Positions 7,755 to 19,251 are shown, counted from the first letter of the stretch. The stretch is 64,000 nt of DNA from Xanthomonas indica (GCF_040529045.1 NZ_CP131914.1:4076501-4140500), one strand, 5' to 3'. Numbers and translations are program-made. Notes: generated by a model from the letters alone, not told the origin.

Positions 7755-9911
7755 ATGACCGACCAGACCCGCCGCCGGCTGCTCCGCGCCGGCCTCACCG
7801 CCAGCGCCGCCGCCCTGTTGCCGCCAAGCATCGCCCGCGCCGCGGCGATCGCCCCGGACGTGCGCAGCGGCACCCTCGATGACCTGCAGCACGTGGTGAT
7901 CCTGATGCAGGAGAACCGCGCCTTCGACCATTACTTCGGCAGCCTGGCCGGCGTGCGCGGCTTCGGCGACCGCTTCCCGATCCCGGCACCGACGCTGCCC
8001 GGCATCGCCCCGCGCACGGTCTGGCTGCAACCCAGCGCCGACGGCAGCCGCCAGTTGGCGCCGTTCCCGCTGCGCACCGCGCACAATTTCGCCACCATGC
8101 GCGTGCAAGGCACGCCGCACACCTGGCCGAACGCGCAGCAGGCCTGGGATCACGGCCGCATGGGCCAGTGGCCGGCGGCCAAGCGCGACCACGCGCTGGC
8201 CTATTACGAACGCGATGACCTGCCGTTCCAGTTCGCCCTGGCCGAGGCGTTCACCGTGTGCGATGCCTACCACTGCGCGATCCAGGCCGGCACCAATCCG
8301 AACCGCGTGTTCCTGTGGACCGGGCAGAACGATCCGCACGCCCGCGCCGGCGGCCCGGTCATCGCCAACTCACACGACAACTTCCCGGAACTGGGCGGCG
8401 ACCCGGACGACTACCGCTGGCCCAGCTATGTCGAGGCGCTGCAGCAGGCCGGCGTGTCCTGGCAGATCTACCAGGACATGGCCGACAACTTCACCGACAA
8501 CCCGCTGGCCGGCTTCGCGCCGTTCCGCGCGGCCTGGCGCGGTGCGCCCGGGCACGACCCGCAGTTGCGCGCACGCGGCGTCTCCAGCCGCAGCCTGGCC
8601 CAGTTGCGCGAAGATGTATTGGCGGCGCGGCTGCCGTCGGTGAGCTTCATCATCGCCGACGCCGCCGGCAGCGAGCATCCCGATCCGTCCAGCCCGGCGC
8701 AGGGTGCGGCCTACACCGCGCGCGTGCTCGACGCGCTGACCGCCGACCCCAAGGTATGGGCGCGCACCGCGCTGCTGCTGATGTTCGACGAGAACGACGG
8801 CTTCTTCGACCACGTGCCGCCACCGGCGCCGCCTTCGCCCGACCCGTCCGCGGCCGGCGGCCGGGCCGGCGCTTCCAGCGTCGACACCGACGGCGAATAC
8901 CATCTGCACCCGGCGCCGGGCGACGCCAAGGCCGACCCGCCGGAACTGCGCGGGCGTCCCTACGGCCTCGGTCCGCGCGTGCCGCTGTACGTGATCTCGC
9001 CGTGGAGCCGCGGCGGCTGGGTCGATTCGCAGGTCTACGACCACACCTCGGTGCTGCGTCTGCTGGAACGCCGCTTCGGCGTCGCCGCCAGCGGCGTGAG
9101 CGCGTGGCGCCGCGCAGTCTGCGGCGATCTGCTCGACGCCTTCGATTTCCGCCAGGCCGATACCCGCCCCTTCGTCGCCGACCTGCCCGACGTGCGCGCG
9201 GCAGCAGCGCGTGCCGCCGCATTGCACGAGCACGCACTGCCGCCGCTGCCAGCGCAGGTGCAGGCGCCGCGCCAGGCGTTCGGCGTGCGCCGCGCGCGTG
9301 CCCTGCCGTATCGGCCGACGGTGCAGCTGCAGTACGGACGCGAACGCGGCGAGGTGCAACTGCACATGGCCAACACCGGGGCGGCAGCGGTGCTGCACGT
9401 GTACGACCGCTACGACCTGGCCGCGATCCCGCGCCGCTACACCGTCGGCGCCGGCGCGCCCCTGGACGGCACCTGGACCACCTACGACGGCGACTACGAC
9501 CTGTGGCTGCTCGGCCCCAACGGCTTCCACCGCCACTACCGCGGCGACCTGAGCGCCCCGCTGCTGCAGGCGGACATCACCCAGGACCCGGACGATGCGC
9601 AGGCGCTGTGCCTGCTGTTGCGCAATCCTGGCACCGCGCCACTCAGCGTGTCGCTCGAACCGGCCGCCTACGCTCAGGCACAACCCCGCCAACGCGTGAC
9701 ACTGGCACCCGGCACCGAGCAGCGCATGCGCTGGAGCGCCAGGCCGAGCGGCGGCTGGTACGACCTGTGGCTGGTCCAGGACAACGCCCGCCAGCGCCTG
9801 GCCGGCCGCGCGGAAACCGGCAAGCCCGGCATCAGCGACCCGGCGATGGGCGGACCGGCGCGGCTGTACCAGGAGAGCCCGCCCAACTATCAAGGCCCCG
9901 GACCCGTCTGA
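7755..9911 (+). CDS. plcN: Phosphocholine-type phospholipase C, Tat-exported
   Basis: A 718-residue non-haemolytic phospholipase C-type phosphoesterase that would hydrolyse phosphatidylcholine and related lipids to diacylglycerol and a phospho-alcohol. It has a twin-arginine signal (TRRRLLRAG, residues 5-13), the phosphoesterase core with the metal/catalytic motif ENRAFDHYFG (53-62), and MFDENDGFFDHV further on. Two DUF756-type C-terminal modules follow (about 510-600 and 620-710), the full bacterial PLC arrangement. The protein should reach the periplasm or exterior folded. It follows a TBDR gene. The symbol is given by family, not by a proven orthologue. Confidence 0.92.
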   Translation: MTDQTRRRLLRAGLTASAAALLPPSIARAAAIAPDVRSGTLDDLQHVVILMQENRAFDHYFGSLAGVRGFGDRFPIPAPTLPGIAPRTVWLQPSADGSRQLAPFPLRTAHNFATMRVQGTPHTWPNAQQAWDHGRMGQWPAAKRDHALAYYERDDLPFQFALAEAFTVCDAYHCAIQAGTNPNRVFLWTGQNDPHARAGGPVIANSHDNFPELGGDPDDYRWPSYVEALQQAGVSWQIYQDMADNFTDNPLAGFAPFRAAWRGAPGHDPQLRARGVSSRSLAQLREDVLAARLPSVSFIIADAAGSEHPDPSSPAQGAAYTARVLDALTADPKVWARTALLLMFDENDGFFDHVPPPAPPSPDPSAAGGRAGASSVDTDGEYHLHPAPGDAKADPPELRGRPYGLGPRVPLYVISPWSRGGWVDSQVYDHTSVLRLLERRFGVAASGVSAWRRAVCGDLLDAFDFRQADTRPFVADLPDVRAAAARAAALHEHALPPLPAQVQAPRQAFGVRRARALPYRPTVQLQYGRERGEVQLHMANTGAAAVLHVYDRYDLAAIPRRYTVGAGAPLDGTWTTYDGDYDLWLLGPNGFHRHYRGDLSAPLLQADITQDPDDAQALCLLLRNPGTAPLSVSLEPAAYAQAQPRQRVTLAPGTEQRMRWSARPSGGWYDLWLVQDNARQRLAGRAETGKPGISDPAMGGPARLYQESPPNYQGPGPV

Positions 9912-9918
9912 GGCGGGC

Positions 9919-10014
9919 GGGATTGGGAATTAGGGATTGGGGATTCGCGAAAGCGCAATCCGCGCGCTGACACGCTTTTGCCAATCCCGAATCCCTAATC
10001 CCTAATCCGGCTCT
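9919..10014. repeat. Inverted pair of GGGATTn heptamer arrays
   Basis: About four heptamers of the type GGGATTn (9920-9946) are followed by a GCGAAAGC-type segment, then by an inverted array (9981-10010: AATCCCG, AATCCCT, AATCCCT, AATCCGG). Related arrays occur at 21856, 31172, 42295, 59335 and 62574. The right-hand array runs into the coding end of the esterase gene. Confidence 0.85.
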
Positions 10015-10948
10015 CAAGCACCCCGATCGTCCGCAGCCAGGTCTCCACCAGCTGCGGCCACTGCGCGATCGGCAGGTTCTTGGCGCGCAGGCCGAAGGCA
10101 TGGCCGCCCTTGGCGTAGATATGCATTTCCGTCGGCACGTCGGCGTGGTTGAGCGCGACGAAGTACGCCAGCACCTGCGAGATGCCGTCCACATAGTCGT
10201 CCTGGGCCTGCAGCAGGAAGGTCGGCGGGGTGTCGGCGACCACGCGGATGTCCGGACGCAAGGCCAGATCGGTGAAATCGCGGGTGTCGGCGTCCTCGTC
10301 CTCGTGCACCCACAGATGGCCCGGATACACGGCGATGGCGAAGTCCGGGCGGCAGCTGACGCGATCGGCGGCATCCACCAGCGGGTAGGTGCGCTGGGCG
10401 AAGTGCGTGCTCACCGCGGCCACCAGGTGGCCGCCGGCGGAAAAGCCCATCACCCCGATCTTGTGCGGGTCCACGCCCCAGGTCGCGGCCTGCTGGCGCA
10501 CCAGGCCCAGCGCGCGCTGCGCGTCCTGCAGTGCGGTCTGCACCTTGGGGTAGTAGCGGCGGTCGTCGACCCAGGTCGGACCCGAGTTCGGCACGCGGTA
10601 CTTCAGCAACACGCAGGTGATGCCGCGCGAGACCAGCCAGTCGCAGATCTCCGTGCCCTCCAGGTCCATCGCCAGCATCTGGTAGCCGCCGCCAGGAAAC
10701 ACCACCACCGCGGCGCCGGTGTTGTGGCCCTGCGCCGGGTACACGGTCATGGTCGGCCGGCTGACGTTGTCGATCCTGGCTCCGGGTCCGGCCGATTCCG
10801 GCTTCGGATGCGGCACTGCATCCGGCACCGCGCCGGGCCAGATCGGCACCTGCACGTGGCCCGGCGTGGGCTCCCAGACCCGCGCCTGCGCGGCGTGGGC
10901 AAACAGACCGAGGGCGATGGCCAAGGAACAGCACACGAATCGACGCAT
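9995..10948 (-). CDS. Exported alpha/beta-hydrolase (acetyl-xylan-esterase-like)
   Basis: A 317-residue protein with a signal peptide (about 1-22, LFAHAAQA) and an alpha/beta-hydrolase fold: an oxyanion-type PGGGY segment, a nucleophile elbow GFSAGG, an acidic residue in QAQDDYVD and a late His in GGHAFGL. It resembles the BD-FAE / acetyl-xylan esterase group acting on plant cell-wall esters outside the cytoplasm. A GGAG precedes the ATG at a normal distance. Oddity: the last residues (ESRIRD) and the TAG stop are encoded by a GGGATTn heptamer array, so the original C terminus was probably altered by the repeat. Confidence 0.85.
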   Translation of the reverse strand: MRRFVCCSLAIALGLFAHAAQARVWEPTPGHVQVPIWPGAVPDAVPHPKPESAGPGARIDNVSRPTMTVYPAQGHNTGAAVVVFPGGGYQMLAMDLEGTEICDWLVSRGITCVLLKYRVPNSGPTWVDDRRYYPKVQTALQDAQRALGLVRQQAATWGVDPHKIGVMGFSAGGHLVAAVSTHFAQRTYPLVDAADRVSCRPDFAIAVYPGHLWVHEDEDADTRDFTDLALRPDIRVVADTPPTFLLQAQDDYVDGISQVLAYFVALNHADVPTEMHIYAKGGHAFGLRAKNLPIAQWPQLVETWLRTIGVLESRIRD

Positions 10949-11120
10949 GGGACGCTCCGAACAGGATGGGGAATGGAAGGAACCGCACGATCAGGGGGCA
11001 AGGCCGCGGCGGCTGTGGCCGTTGGATACGACGCAGGCGATCGCGCGCGGCATCGGCACGATCGCGCCGCCAGTGATCGCCAGCGGCGTCCGGCAGGAAT
11101 GGCTGTTGTCCCCGTTTGTG

Positions 11121-11177
11121 GGATCAGCCGCGACGGACCTTCCCGGTAAAGCCCGTCGCGGCTGAAGCCGCTGCTAC
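11121..11177. repeat. REP doublet (left copy degenerate)
   Basis: The right copy (11155-11177) is TCGCGGCTGAAGCCGCTGCT with flanks, one base from the consensus. The left half keeps only ATCAGCCGCGACGG (11123-11136). The spacer contains CCCGGTAAAGCCC, like the spacer of the doublet at 55880-55945. Confidence 0.75.
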
Positions 11178-11242
11178 GGAAGAGCGACCTGCATCCGATG
11201 CGATTGTGGCGAACGCAGGTGCCATGGCGCGCACAAGGCAGA

Positions 11243-12151
11243 CTAGGCGGCGCGTGGCGCCTGCGCCGGCAGCGAGGCCACGACCGCCTGCGCCACCGCC
11301 TTGAGCGCAGCATCGCGACCGGCGCTGTCGACCGTGGCGCCGTTGAGATACGCCGTCAGCAGCAGCGGCGTGGCCCGCCCCGGCGCCCACACGATGGCGA
11401 TATCGTTGCGGGTATCGGTGCCGTTGCTGCCGGTCTTGTCGCCGATACGCCAGCCCGCCGGCAAGCCGGCACGCAAGCAGTCGTTGCCGGTGCGGTTGTC
11501 GCGCATCCAGGCGATCAGGCGCTGCCGCGACGCGGGCTGCAGCGCCTCGCCGAGCAGCAGGGTGCGCATCGTCGCGGCCATCGCAGCGGGCGTGGTGGTG
11601 TCGCGCAGATCGCCGGCGACGAAATCGTTCATGCCCGGCTCGTTGCGGTCCAGCTGGGTCTGCGTATCGCCCAGCGCACGCAGGAAGCGGGTCACGCCGG
11701 GCGGGTCGCCGACCAGCGGCAGCAGCAGGTTGGCGGCGGTGTTGTCGCTGTAGATCATCGCCGCGCGGCACAGCTCGACCACGCTGAGCGTGCCGCCGAC
11801 ATGGCGCTCGGACACCGGCGCATTCGCCAGCAGATCCGCCTTGCGCACCGGCACGCGCCGCTCCAGGGCCAGTTCGCCGCGATCGACCCGCTGCAGCACC
11901 GCCCCCGCCAATAGAAATTTGAAGGTACTGCACAGCGGGAAGCGCTCGTCCTGGCGCTGTCCGCCGAGCGTCGCGCCGCTGCCGTCGAGCAGGCTCACGC
12001 CGAGCCGGCCGCCGCTGCGGCGCTCGATCTCGGCCAGCCGCTGCTGCAGCGTTTGCGCTGGGTTTTGCGCCGTTTTCGCCTGTACCGCAGCCATCGCCAG
12101 CAGGCTCGCGCCCATGCCCACGCCCTGCAGGAACCGTCGTCTCGTCAGCAT
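11243..12151 (-). CDS. bla: Class A beta-lactamase
   Basis: A 302-residue periplasmic serine beta-lactamase that opens beta-lactam rings. Visible motifs are the catalytic STFK (Ser75, Lys78 here; Ambler 70-73), SDN (Ambler 130-132), EPGMN (Glu166 and Asn170) and KTG (234-236). The N terminus TRRRFLQG followed by a hydrophobic stretch looks like a twin-arginine signal. Two adjacent ATGs occur; I chose 12151 because GGAGG is then better spaced (12154 is possible). A Cys precedes the active-site Ser, but no Cys is seen at the position after KTG that would pair with it in carbapenemases. It is divergent from ampR, the usual inducible arrangement. Confidence 0.95.
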   Translation of the reverse strand: MLTRRRFLQGVGMGASLLAMAAVQAKTAQNPAQTLQQRLAEIERRSGGRLGVSLLDGSGATLGGQRQDERFPLCSTFKFLLAGAVLQRVDRGELALERRVPVRKADLLANAPVSERHVGGTLSVVELCRAAMIYSDNTAANLLLPLVGDPPGVTRFLRALGDTQTQLDRNEPGMNDFVAGDLRDTTTPAAMAATMRTLLLGEALQPASRQRLIAWMRDNRTGNDCLRAGLPAGWRIGDKTGSNGTDTRNDIAIVWAPGRATPLLLTAYLNGATVDSAGRDAALKAVAQAVVASLPAQAPRAA

Positions 12152-12214
12152 CATCCACCTCCGTCGGGAGCCAGGATGATGGCCGCATTGACCCGCCCCC
12201 ACCAGCGAGGTTAT

Positions 12215-12240
12215 TCAATCGCACCCATGAGCCGAATTGA
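12215..12240. promoter_or_regulatory. Candidate AmpR operator between bla and ampR
   Basis: Between the divergent start codons there is a 5-bp inverted repeat TCAAT / ATTGA with 16 bases between, in the only A+T-richer part of the 95-bp intergenic region. LysR-family regulators such as AmpR bind dyads of about this span. The assignment is by position and symmetry only. Confidence 0.45.
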
Positions 12241-12249
12241 TACCTAGCA

Positions 12250-13128
12250 ATGACCCGCCCGCACCTGCCGCTGAACGCGCTGCGCGCCTTCGAGGCCGCG
12301 GCGCGGCACCAGAACCTGACCCGTGCCGCTGCCGAGCTGTGCGTCACCCAGGCCGCGCTGAGCCACCAGATCAAGCACCTGGAGGCGCGCCTGGGCGTGG
12401 TCCTGTTCCAGCGTCTGCCGCGCGGCGTGGCCCTGACCGACGAGGGCCTGCGTCTGCATCCGGTGCTGACCGAGGCCTTCGACCGCATCGCCGGGACGCT
12501 GCAGCGCTTCGCCGGCGGCCGCTACCGCGACACCCTGAGCGTGGGCGTGGTCGGCACCTTCGCGGTCGGTTGGCTGCTGCCGCGGCTGGACGCCTTCCAC
12601 GCCGCGCATCCGGATATCGAGCTGCGCGTGTACACCCACAACAACCGGGTCGACCTGGCCGGCGAAGGCCTGGACCTGGCGATCCGCTTCGGCGACGGCG
12701 ACTGGCAGGGGCAGAGCGCCACGCCGATCCTGGACGCCCCCTTCGCACCGGTCTGCGCGCCGGCGCTGGCACCGCGGCTGCGCACGCCCGCGGACCTCGC
12801 CAGGACCACCCTGCTGCGCTCCTACCGGCTGGACGAATGGCCGCGCTGGCTGCAGGCCGCCGGTGCGCCCGAGGTCCAGGCCGGCGGCCCGATCTGCGAC
12901 GCCTCGCTGACCCTGGCCAGCATCGCCGCGGCCGGCCACGGCGTGGCCCTGCTGCCACTGCGGCTGTTCGCCCAGGATCTGGACGCCGGGCGCCTGGTCT
13001 GTCCGTTCACCACCCGGATCGACCTGGGCCGCTACTGGCTGACCCGGCTGCGCTCGCGCGCGGAAAGCGACGCCGGGCGGCGCCTGCGCACGTGGTTGCT
13101 GGCCGAACAGGCGCTGCACCCGGATTGA
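12250..13128 (+). CDS. ampR: LysR-family regulator, AmpR type
   Basis: A 292-residue transcription regulator. Residues 1-65 form the winged helix-turn-helix (LNALRAFEAAARHQNLTRAAAELCVTQ begins it; the adjacent ALSHQIKHLEARLG is strongly AmpR-like). The rest is the effector-binding domain that in AmpR senses muropeptides and UDP-MurNAc-pentapeptide. Divergent transcription from bla, with start codons about 98 bases apart, strongly supports control of beta-lactamase induction. In other bacteria AmpR represses without inducer and activates when peptidoglycan fragments build up. Confidence 0.93.
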   Translation: MTRPHLPLNALRAFEAAARHQNLTRAAAELCVTQAALSHQIKHLEARLGVVLFQRLPRGVALTDEGLRLHPVLTEAFDRIAGTLQRFAGGRYRDTLSVGVVGTFAVGWLLPRLDAFHAAHPDIELRVYTHNNRVDLAGEGLDLAIRFGDGDWQGQSATPILDAPFAPVCAPALAPRLRTPADLARTTLLRSYRLDEWPRWLQAAGAPEVQAGGPICDASLTLASIAAAGHGVALLPLRLFAQDLDAGRLVCPFTTRIDLGRYWLTRLRSRAESDAGRRLRTWLLAEQALHPD

Positions 13129-13328
13129 GCGGCGCCGCCAGCGCTGCACGTCGCGCCGCAGGCCACTGCCGCCCATCTGGCATGCGCCTTGCCTCCCTTA
13201 CCAGCAGGGCCTGACAGCGATGTGAAGAATTTGTGCACTGCCGCTTGGCGGGCGTGTAGACACGAAATATGATCCTGGTCGCAGTGGCAATGTGCGCCGG
13301 GGATGGCGCTCACCGTTCAGGGGGAAAC

Positions 13329-13625
13329 ATGCTGATGAACCGTGTTGTCCTGACCGCCCGTCCGGGCCTGGTCTCGCGTGACGTCGTGCTGGCAGCCGCA
13401 TTGAGCTGCCTGTGTGTACTGCATCTGGCCTACTTCCTGCGCGGCGGCGCCAGCGAATGGCACTGGGCGCTCAGCGCCGCGGGCCTGGCGCTGATGGCGC
13501 TCAAGGCCGGTCTGCGGCCGACGCCGACCGCCCGCCCCTCGCTGCAGAGCCTGCGCTCGCGCACGCCGCTGGACTGGGCCGCGATCGCCGGCGGCCTGCT
13601 GGTCGTGGCCAGCGCCGCCGCCTGA
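13329..13625 (+). CDS. Small hypothetical membrane protein
   Basis: A 98-residue protein starting MLMNRVVL, with about three hydrophobic stretches (residues 19-35, 45-58 and 82-97). The ATG at 13329 is preceded by AGGGGG, a good ribosome binding site; an upstream in-frame extension lacks one. No family is recognised. It stands alone after ampR, with 200 bases between, so it probably has its own promoter. Confidence 0.6.
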   Translation: MLMNRVVLTARPGLVSRDVVLAAALSCLCVLHLAYFLRGGASEWHWALSAAGLALMALKAGLRPTPTARPSLQSLRSRTPLDWAAIAGGLLVVASAAA

Positions 13626-13689
13626 GCGTTACAGACCGGCGCTCTCGCGCTCTGGCCTCGCCTGGAGCCGCGTCAAGAAGCGACTGAAG

Positions 13690-13815
13690 CCCCTCTCCCA
13701 CCGGGAGATGGGTTGGGGTGAGGGTACGCCGGCATGCACGGCCGGCTGCCCTGACTCCCTGGCACCCGCACCCTCATCCGCCCCTTCGGGGCACCTGCTC
13801 CCGCAGGGAGAAGGA
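13690..13815. repeat. CCCTCTCC / GGGTTGGGGTGAGGG hairpin repeat
   Basis: A left part (CCCCTCTCCCACCGGGAGAT, then GGGTTGGGGTGAGGG) and a right part (CCCTCATCCGCCCCTTCGGG, then a CTCCCGCAGGGAGAAGG hairpin) flank about 40 unrelated bases. Copies of the same parts occur at 42045-42244. Confidence 0.8.
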
Positions 13816-13945
13816 ATCGCTGGCTCGGCGGGAATCATCCGTGCCTTGGCGGCGCAACCATCGCCGCGCCGCATCCGCGGGAACAGACCCGCCCGGACAT
13901 CCACCGCTCCCGTCTCTCCAGCGCATGCCCTAGCCGCGCCACTCG

Positions 13946-14464
13946 CTACACGGTGCGCTTGCCGGCATCGCCGCCGACCTGCGCCGCCACCAGTTGACGG
14001 AACGCATCGCGCTGCGCGGCATCGGCGAACCAGGCCGTCGGCACCAGGTCGAACAGGATGTCGTTCTGGTACAGCATCAGCACCTGCGAACTCTCGCGAT
14101 AGCGCACGTAGTCGCGCCAGGAACGACGCACGTGGCCATCCGCCCAGGTGACCTCCAGGCCGGCCTCGTCCCAGCGGTAGGTGAGGCGATGCCGCAATGC
14201 CGCCTGTTGCGCATACAGGCGCCGCACCTTGCGCGGCATCGTCCATGCCGACTGGATGGTCTGGCCGATCAAGCCACCGCCACCGGCACCCGCCAGCACG
14301 ATGCCGAGCATGGCCATACCGGAGCCATGCCGGGCAAAAGCGAACAGCATCAATCCGCCCAGCAGCAACGCCGCCATCGCCAGCAGCACGCGCCGCAGCG
14401 CGCACCGTTGATGCAGGCGCTGCGCGGCCAGGTAATCCTCCACCGTGATGCTGCCGCTGATCAT
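13946..14464 (-). CDS. YcxB-like membrane protein
   Basis: A 172-residue protein. It has a short N-terminal segment (SGSITVEDYLAAQRLHQR), two adjacent hydrophobic helices (about 26-70, the second very Gly-rich) and a cytoplasmic part with YRWDEAGLEVTWADG and WRDYVRYRE, features of the YcxB-like family. The ATG at 14464 is preceded by GAGGAGG at a suitable distance. The family's role is unknown. It lies about 200 bases downstream of the ABC-F gene on the same strand. Confidence 0.75.
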   Translation of the reverse strand: MISGSITVEDYLAAQRLHQRCALRRVLLAMAALLLGGLMLFAFARHGSGMAMLGIVLAGAGGGGLIGQTIQSAWTMPRKVRRLYAQQAALRHRLTYRWDEAGLEVTWADGHVRRSWRDYVRYRESSQVLMLYQNDILFDLVPTAWFADAAQRDAFRQLVAAQVGGDAGKRTV

Positions 14465-14667
14465 GCCGCTCCTCCTCGCGCTGTCGTGCAGGGCCGGGCA
14501 CGGAGCGTGCCACGCACGGCAGGATCGGTGCAAAGCGGCCCAGTGCCGCACTGCGCCGCCGACGAGACTGAATTCACGATGGTCCGCGGGCGACTCGGCG
14601 GGTGCCCGGCGTACGCGTGCGGGCCACCTTCGCGGCCGTGCACCGGCCAGGAGACTTACGGCGCGTT

Positions 14668-16527
14668 TCAGGCGCCGTCGATCAGCTCCATCCACGTCTG
14701 CTCGGCCTGGGCCAGGTCGCGCGCGGCGGCCTCGCGCTCGCGGCCCAGCACCGCCATCTTCTCCGCATCGGCGTAGTGCTTGGGATCGGCGAGTTGGCGG
14801 TCGAGCTCGGCCAGGGTCGCTTCCAGTTCGCCCACGCGCTTCTCGGCGGCGGCCAGCTTGTGCGGGTTCGGCGGCTTCTTCGCCGGCAGCGGCTTGACCG
14901 GCGGCGGCGGGGTCGGCGCGGCCTCGGCCAGTTTCTGCTTGGTGCCCTGCGCGGCCGGCCGCGTGCGCAGCCACGCGGCGTAGGCGTCGAGGTCGCCGTC
15001 GAACGGCTCCACCACGCCATCGGCCACGCGCCAAAAGGTATCGCAGACCAGGCCGATCAGGTGGCGGTCGTGCGAGACCATCACGATCGCGCCCTCGAAA
15101 TCGCTCAAGGCCTCGGCCAGCGCCTCGCGCATCTCCAGGTCGAGGTGGTTGGTCGGTTCGTCGAGCAGCAGCACGTTGGGCTGCTGCCAGGCGATCAGCG
15201 CCAACGCCAGGCGCGCGCGCTCGCCGCCGGAGAAGCCATCGACCGGCTCGAACGCGCGGTCGCCGGGGAAATTCCACTTGCCGAGGAAATCGCGGAACGC
15301 CTGGTTGCTGGCCTCCTTGTCGATCTCGCGCATGTGGTCCATCGGCGATTGCCCTTCGTGCAGCGACTCCACCGTGTGCTGGGCGAAGTAGCCGATGCGC
15401 AGGTCCGGATGCGCCATGCGCTCGCCGGCGATCGGCGGCAGTTCGCCGACCAGGGTCTTGACCAGGGTGGTCTTGCCGGCGCCGTTGGGGCCCAGCAGGC
15501 CGATGCGCTGGCCGGCCTCCAGGCCGAAGCCGACGTTGTGCAGGATCACCGCGTCCGCGCCATAGCCGGCCTCGGCGTGGTTGAGGCGGATCAGCGAGAA
15601 CGGCAGCTTGGCCGGCGGCGCCAGTTCGATGCGGAACTCGCGTTCGGCGCGCACCGCCTCGGTGCCGGCCAGCTTCTCCAGGCGCTTCATCCGGCTCTGC
15701 GCCTGCGCCGCCTTGGACGCCTTGGCCTTGAAGCGGTCGATGAAGCTCTGCAGGTGGGCGCGCTCGGCCTGTTCCTTCTCGTGCGCGATCTGCTGCTGGC
15801 GCAGCTGCTCGGCGCGCTGGCGCTCGAAATCGGTGTAGCCGCCGGTGTACAGCTTGGCGCCGCCGTTGTGCAGATGCAGGGTATGGGTGGCGACGTTGTC
15901 GAGGAACTCGCGGTCGTGCGAGATCAGCAGCAGCGTGCCCGGATACTTCAGCAGCCACTGCTCCAGCCAGTACACCGCGTCGAGGTCGAGGTGGTTGGTC
16001 GGTTCGTCGAGCAGCAACAGGTCGCTGGGCATCATCAGCGCGCGCGCCAGGTTCAGGCGCACGCGCCAGCCGCCGGAGAACGAGGACACCGCGCGCTGGT
16101 GTGTCTCGGCCGGGAAGCCGAGGCCGTGCAGCAGCTTGCCGGCGCGCGCCTCGGCATCGTAGGCGCCCATCTCGGCCATCTTGGTGTGCGCCGCGGCGAC
16201 CGCCTCCCAGTCCTCGCGCGCGGTCGCCTCGGCCTCTTCGGCCAGCACCGCGGCCACCGCGGTGTCGCCGCCGAGCACGAAGCTCAGCGCCGGGTCCGGC
16301 AGCGACGGGGTTTCCTGGGCGACGCTGGCGATGCGCACCTTGCCGGGCAGGTCGACGTCGCCCTTGTCGGCCTCCAGTTCGCCCTTCACCGCCGCGAACA
16401 GGCTGGACTTACCGGCCCCGTTGCGGCCGACCACGCCCACCCGGTAACCGGCATGCAGGGTGAGGTCGACATTGGACAACAGCAGCCGCTCGCCGCGGCG
16501 CAAGGCGAAATTACGTAGGGAAATCAA
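14668..16527 (-). CDS. yheS: ABC-F family ATPase (YheS/Uup-like)
   Basis: A 619-residue soluble protein with two ATP-binding cassettes and no membrane domain. Cassette 1 has GRNGAGKSS, SGGWR and LLLLDEPTNHLDL; cassette 2 has GPNGAGKTT, SGGER and VLLLDEPTNHLDL. The charged linker between them (about 240-310) is typical of ribosome-associated ABC-F factors. A C-terminal basic/coiled region (about 530-619) follows a Pro-rich linker, as in YheS. ABC-F proteins act on the ribosome E site or in antibiotic protection. I infer a TTG start at 16527, because the cassette begins at once (ISLRNFALRRGERLL) and no nearby ATG fits. Confidence 0.9.
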   Translation of the reverse strand: MISLRNFALRRGERLLLSNVDLTLHAGYRVGVVGRNGAGKSSLFAAVKGELEADKGDVDLPGKVRIASVAQETPSLPDPALSFVLGGDTAVAAVLAEEAEATAREDWEAVAAAHTKMAEMGAYDAEARAGKLLHGLGFPAETHQRAVSSFSGGWRVRLNLARALMMPSDLLLLDEPTNHLDLDAVYWLEQWLLKYPGTLLLISHDREFLDNVATHTLHLHNGGAKLYTGGYTDFERQRAEQLRQQQIAHEKEQAERAHLQSFIDRFKAKASKAAQAQSRMKRLEKLAGTEAVRAEREFRIELAPPAKLPFSLIRLNHAEAGYGADAVILHNVGFGLEAGQRIGLLGPNGAGKTTLVKTLVGELPPIAGERMAHPDLRIGYFAQHTVESLHEGQSPMDHMREIDKEASNQAFRDFLGKWNFPGDRAFEPVDGFSGGERARLALALIAWQQPNVLLLDEPTNHLDLEMREALAEALSDFEGAIVMVSHDRHLIGLVCDTFWRVADGVVEPFDGDLDAYAAWLRTRPAAQGTKQKLAEAAPTPPPPVKPLPAKKPPNPHKLAAAEKRVGELEATLAELDRQLADPKHYADAEKMAVLGREREAAARDLAQAEQTWMELIDGA

Positions 16528-16677
16528 GGCAGGGCACTCGGCTAGCGAGGCGGAAGTGTAGCCGCTTCGCCCGCGCCGGCCCACCTGCGAGGCCACCCTG
16601 CCCTGTCCGGGGCCGCCCCCGGCGCCCCGCAAAAAACCGACCCAGGTCCATTTTTGTATACGCGCCGGCGTGAAAAA

Positions 16678-16691
16678 CGGATTTCAATCCG
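16678..16691. promoter_or_regulatory. Palindrome upstream of the first tandem TBDR
   Basis: CGGATTTCAATCCG is a perfect 6-bp inverted repeat with a 2-bp centre, about 92 bases before the start codon and next to an A+T-rich stretch (TTTTTGTATAC). It could be an operator; no known regulator is recognised. Confidence 0.35.
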
Positions 16692-16782
16692 ATGGCACGC
16701 GCTGCATCGCAGCATTCCCCCTGCCTCCACCGGAACTCGTCAGACCCACGCCAATCCCCCCAGCCACTGGAGTCTCCGCCCG

Positions 16783-19173
<2,391 letters not shown>

Positions 19174-19190
19174 GACAGCCAGGGAACGCG

Positions 19191-19216
19191 GCATGGCCGC
19201 AGGGGCGCGGCCATGC
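19191..19216 (+). terminator. Hairpin after TBDR copy 1
   Basis: A perfect 10-bp inverted repeat (GCATGGCCGC / GCGGCCATGC, 6-nt loop) lies 18 bases after the stop codon. No T-run follows, so it may be a transcript-stabilising hairpin rather than a terminator. Confidence 0.45.
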
Positions 19217-19251
19217 TCCGGCGCGGGCGGCTTAGAACGTAAAGAAATAAG

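Noticed and set aside
11243-12151. Carbapenemase-type class A enzyme
   Set aside because: A Cys precedes the active-site Ser, but the partner Cys after KTG is absent (the sequence reads KTGSNGTD), so the typical disulfide cannot form.
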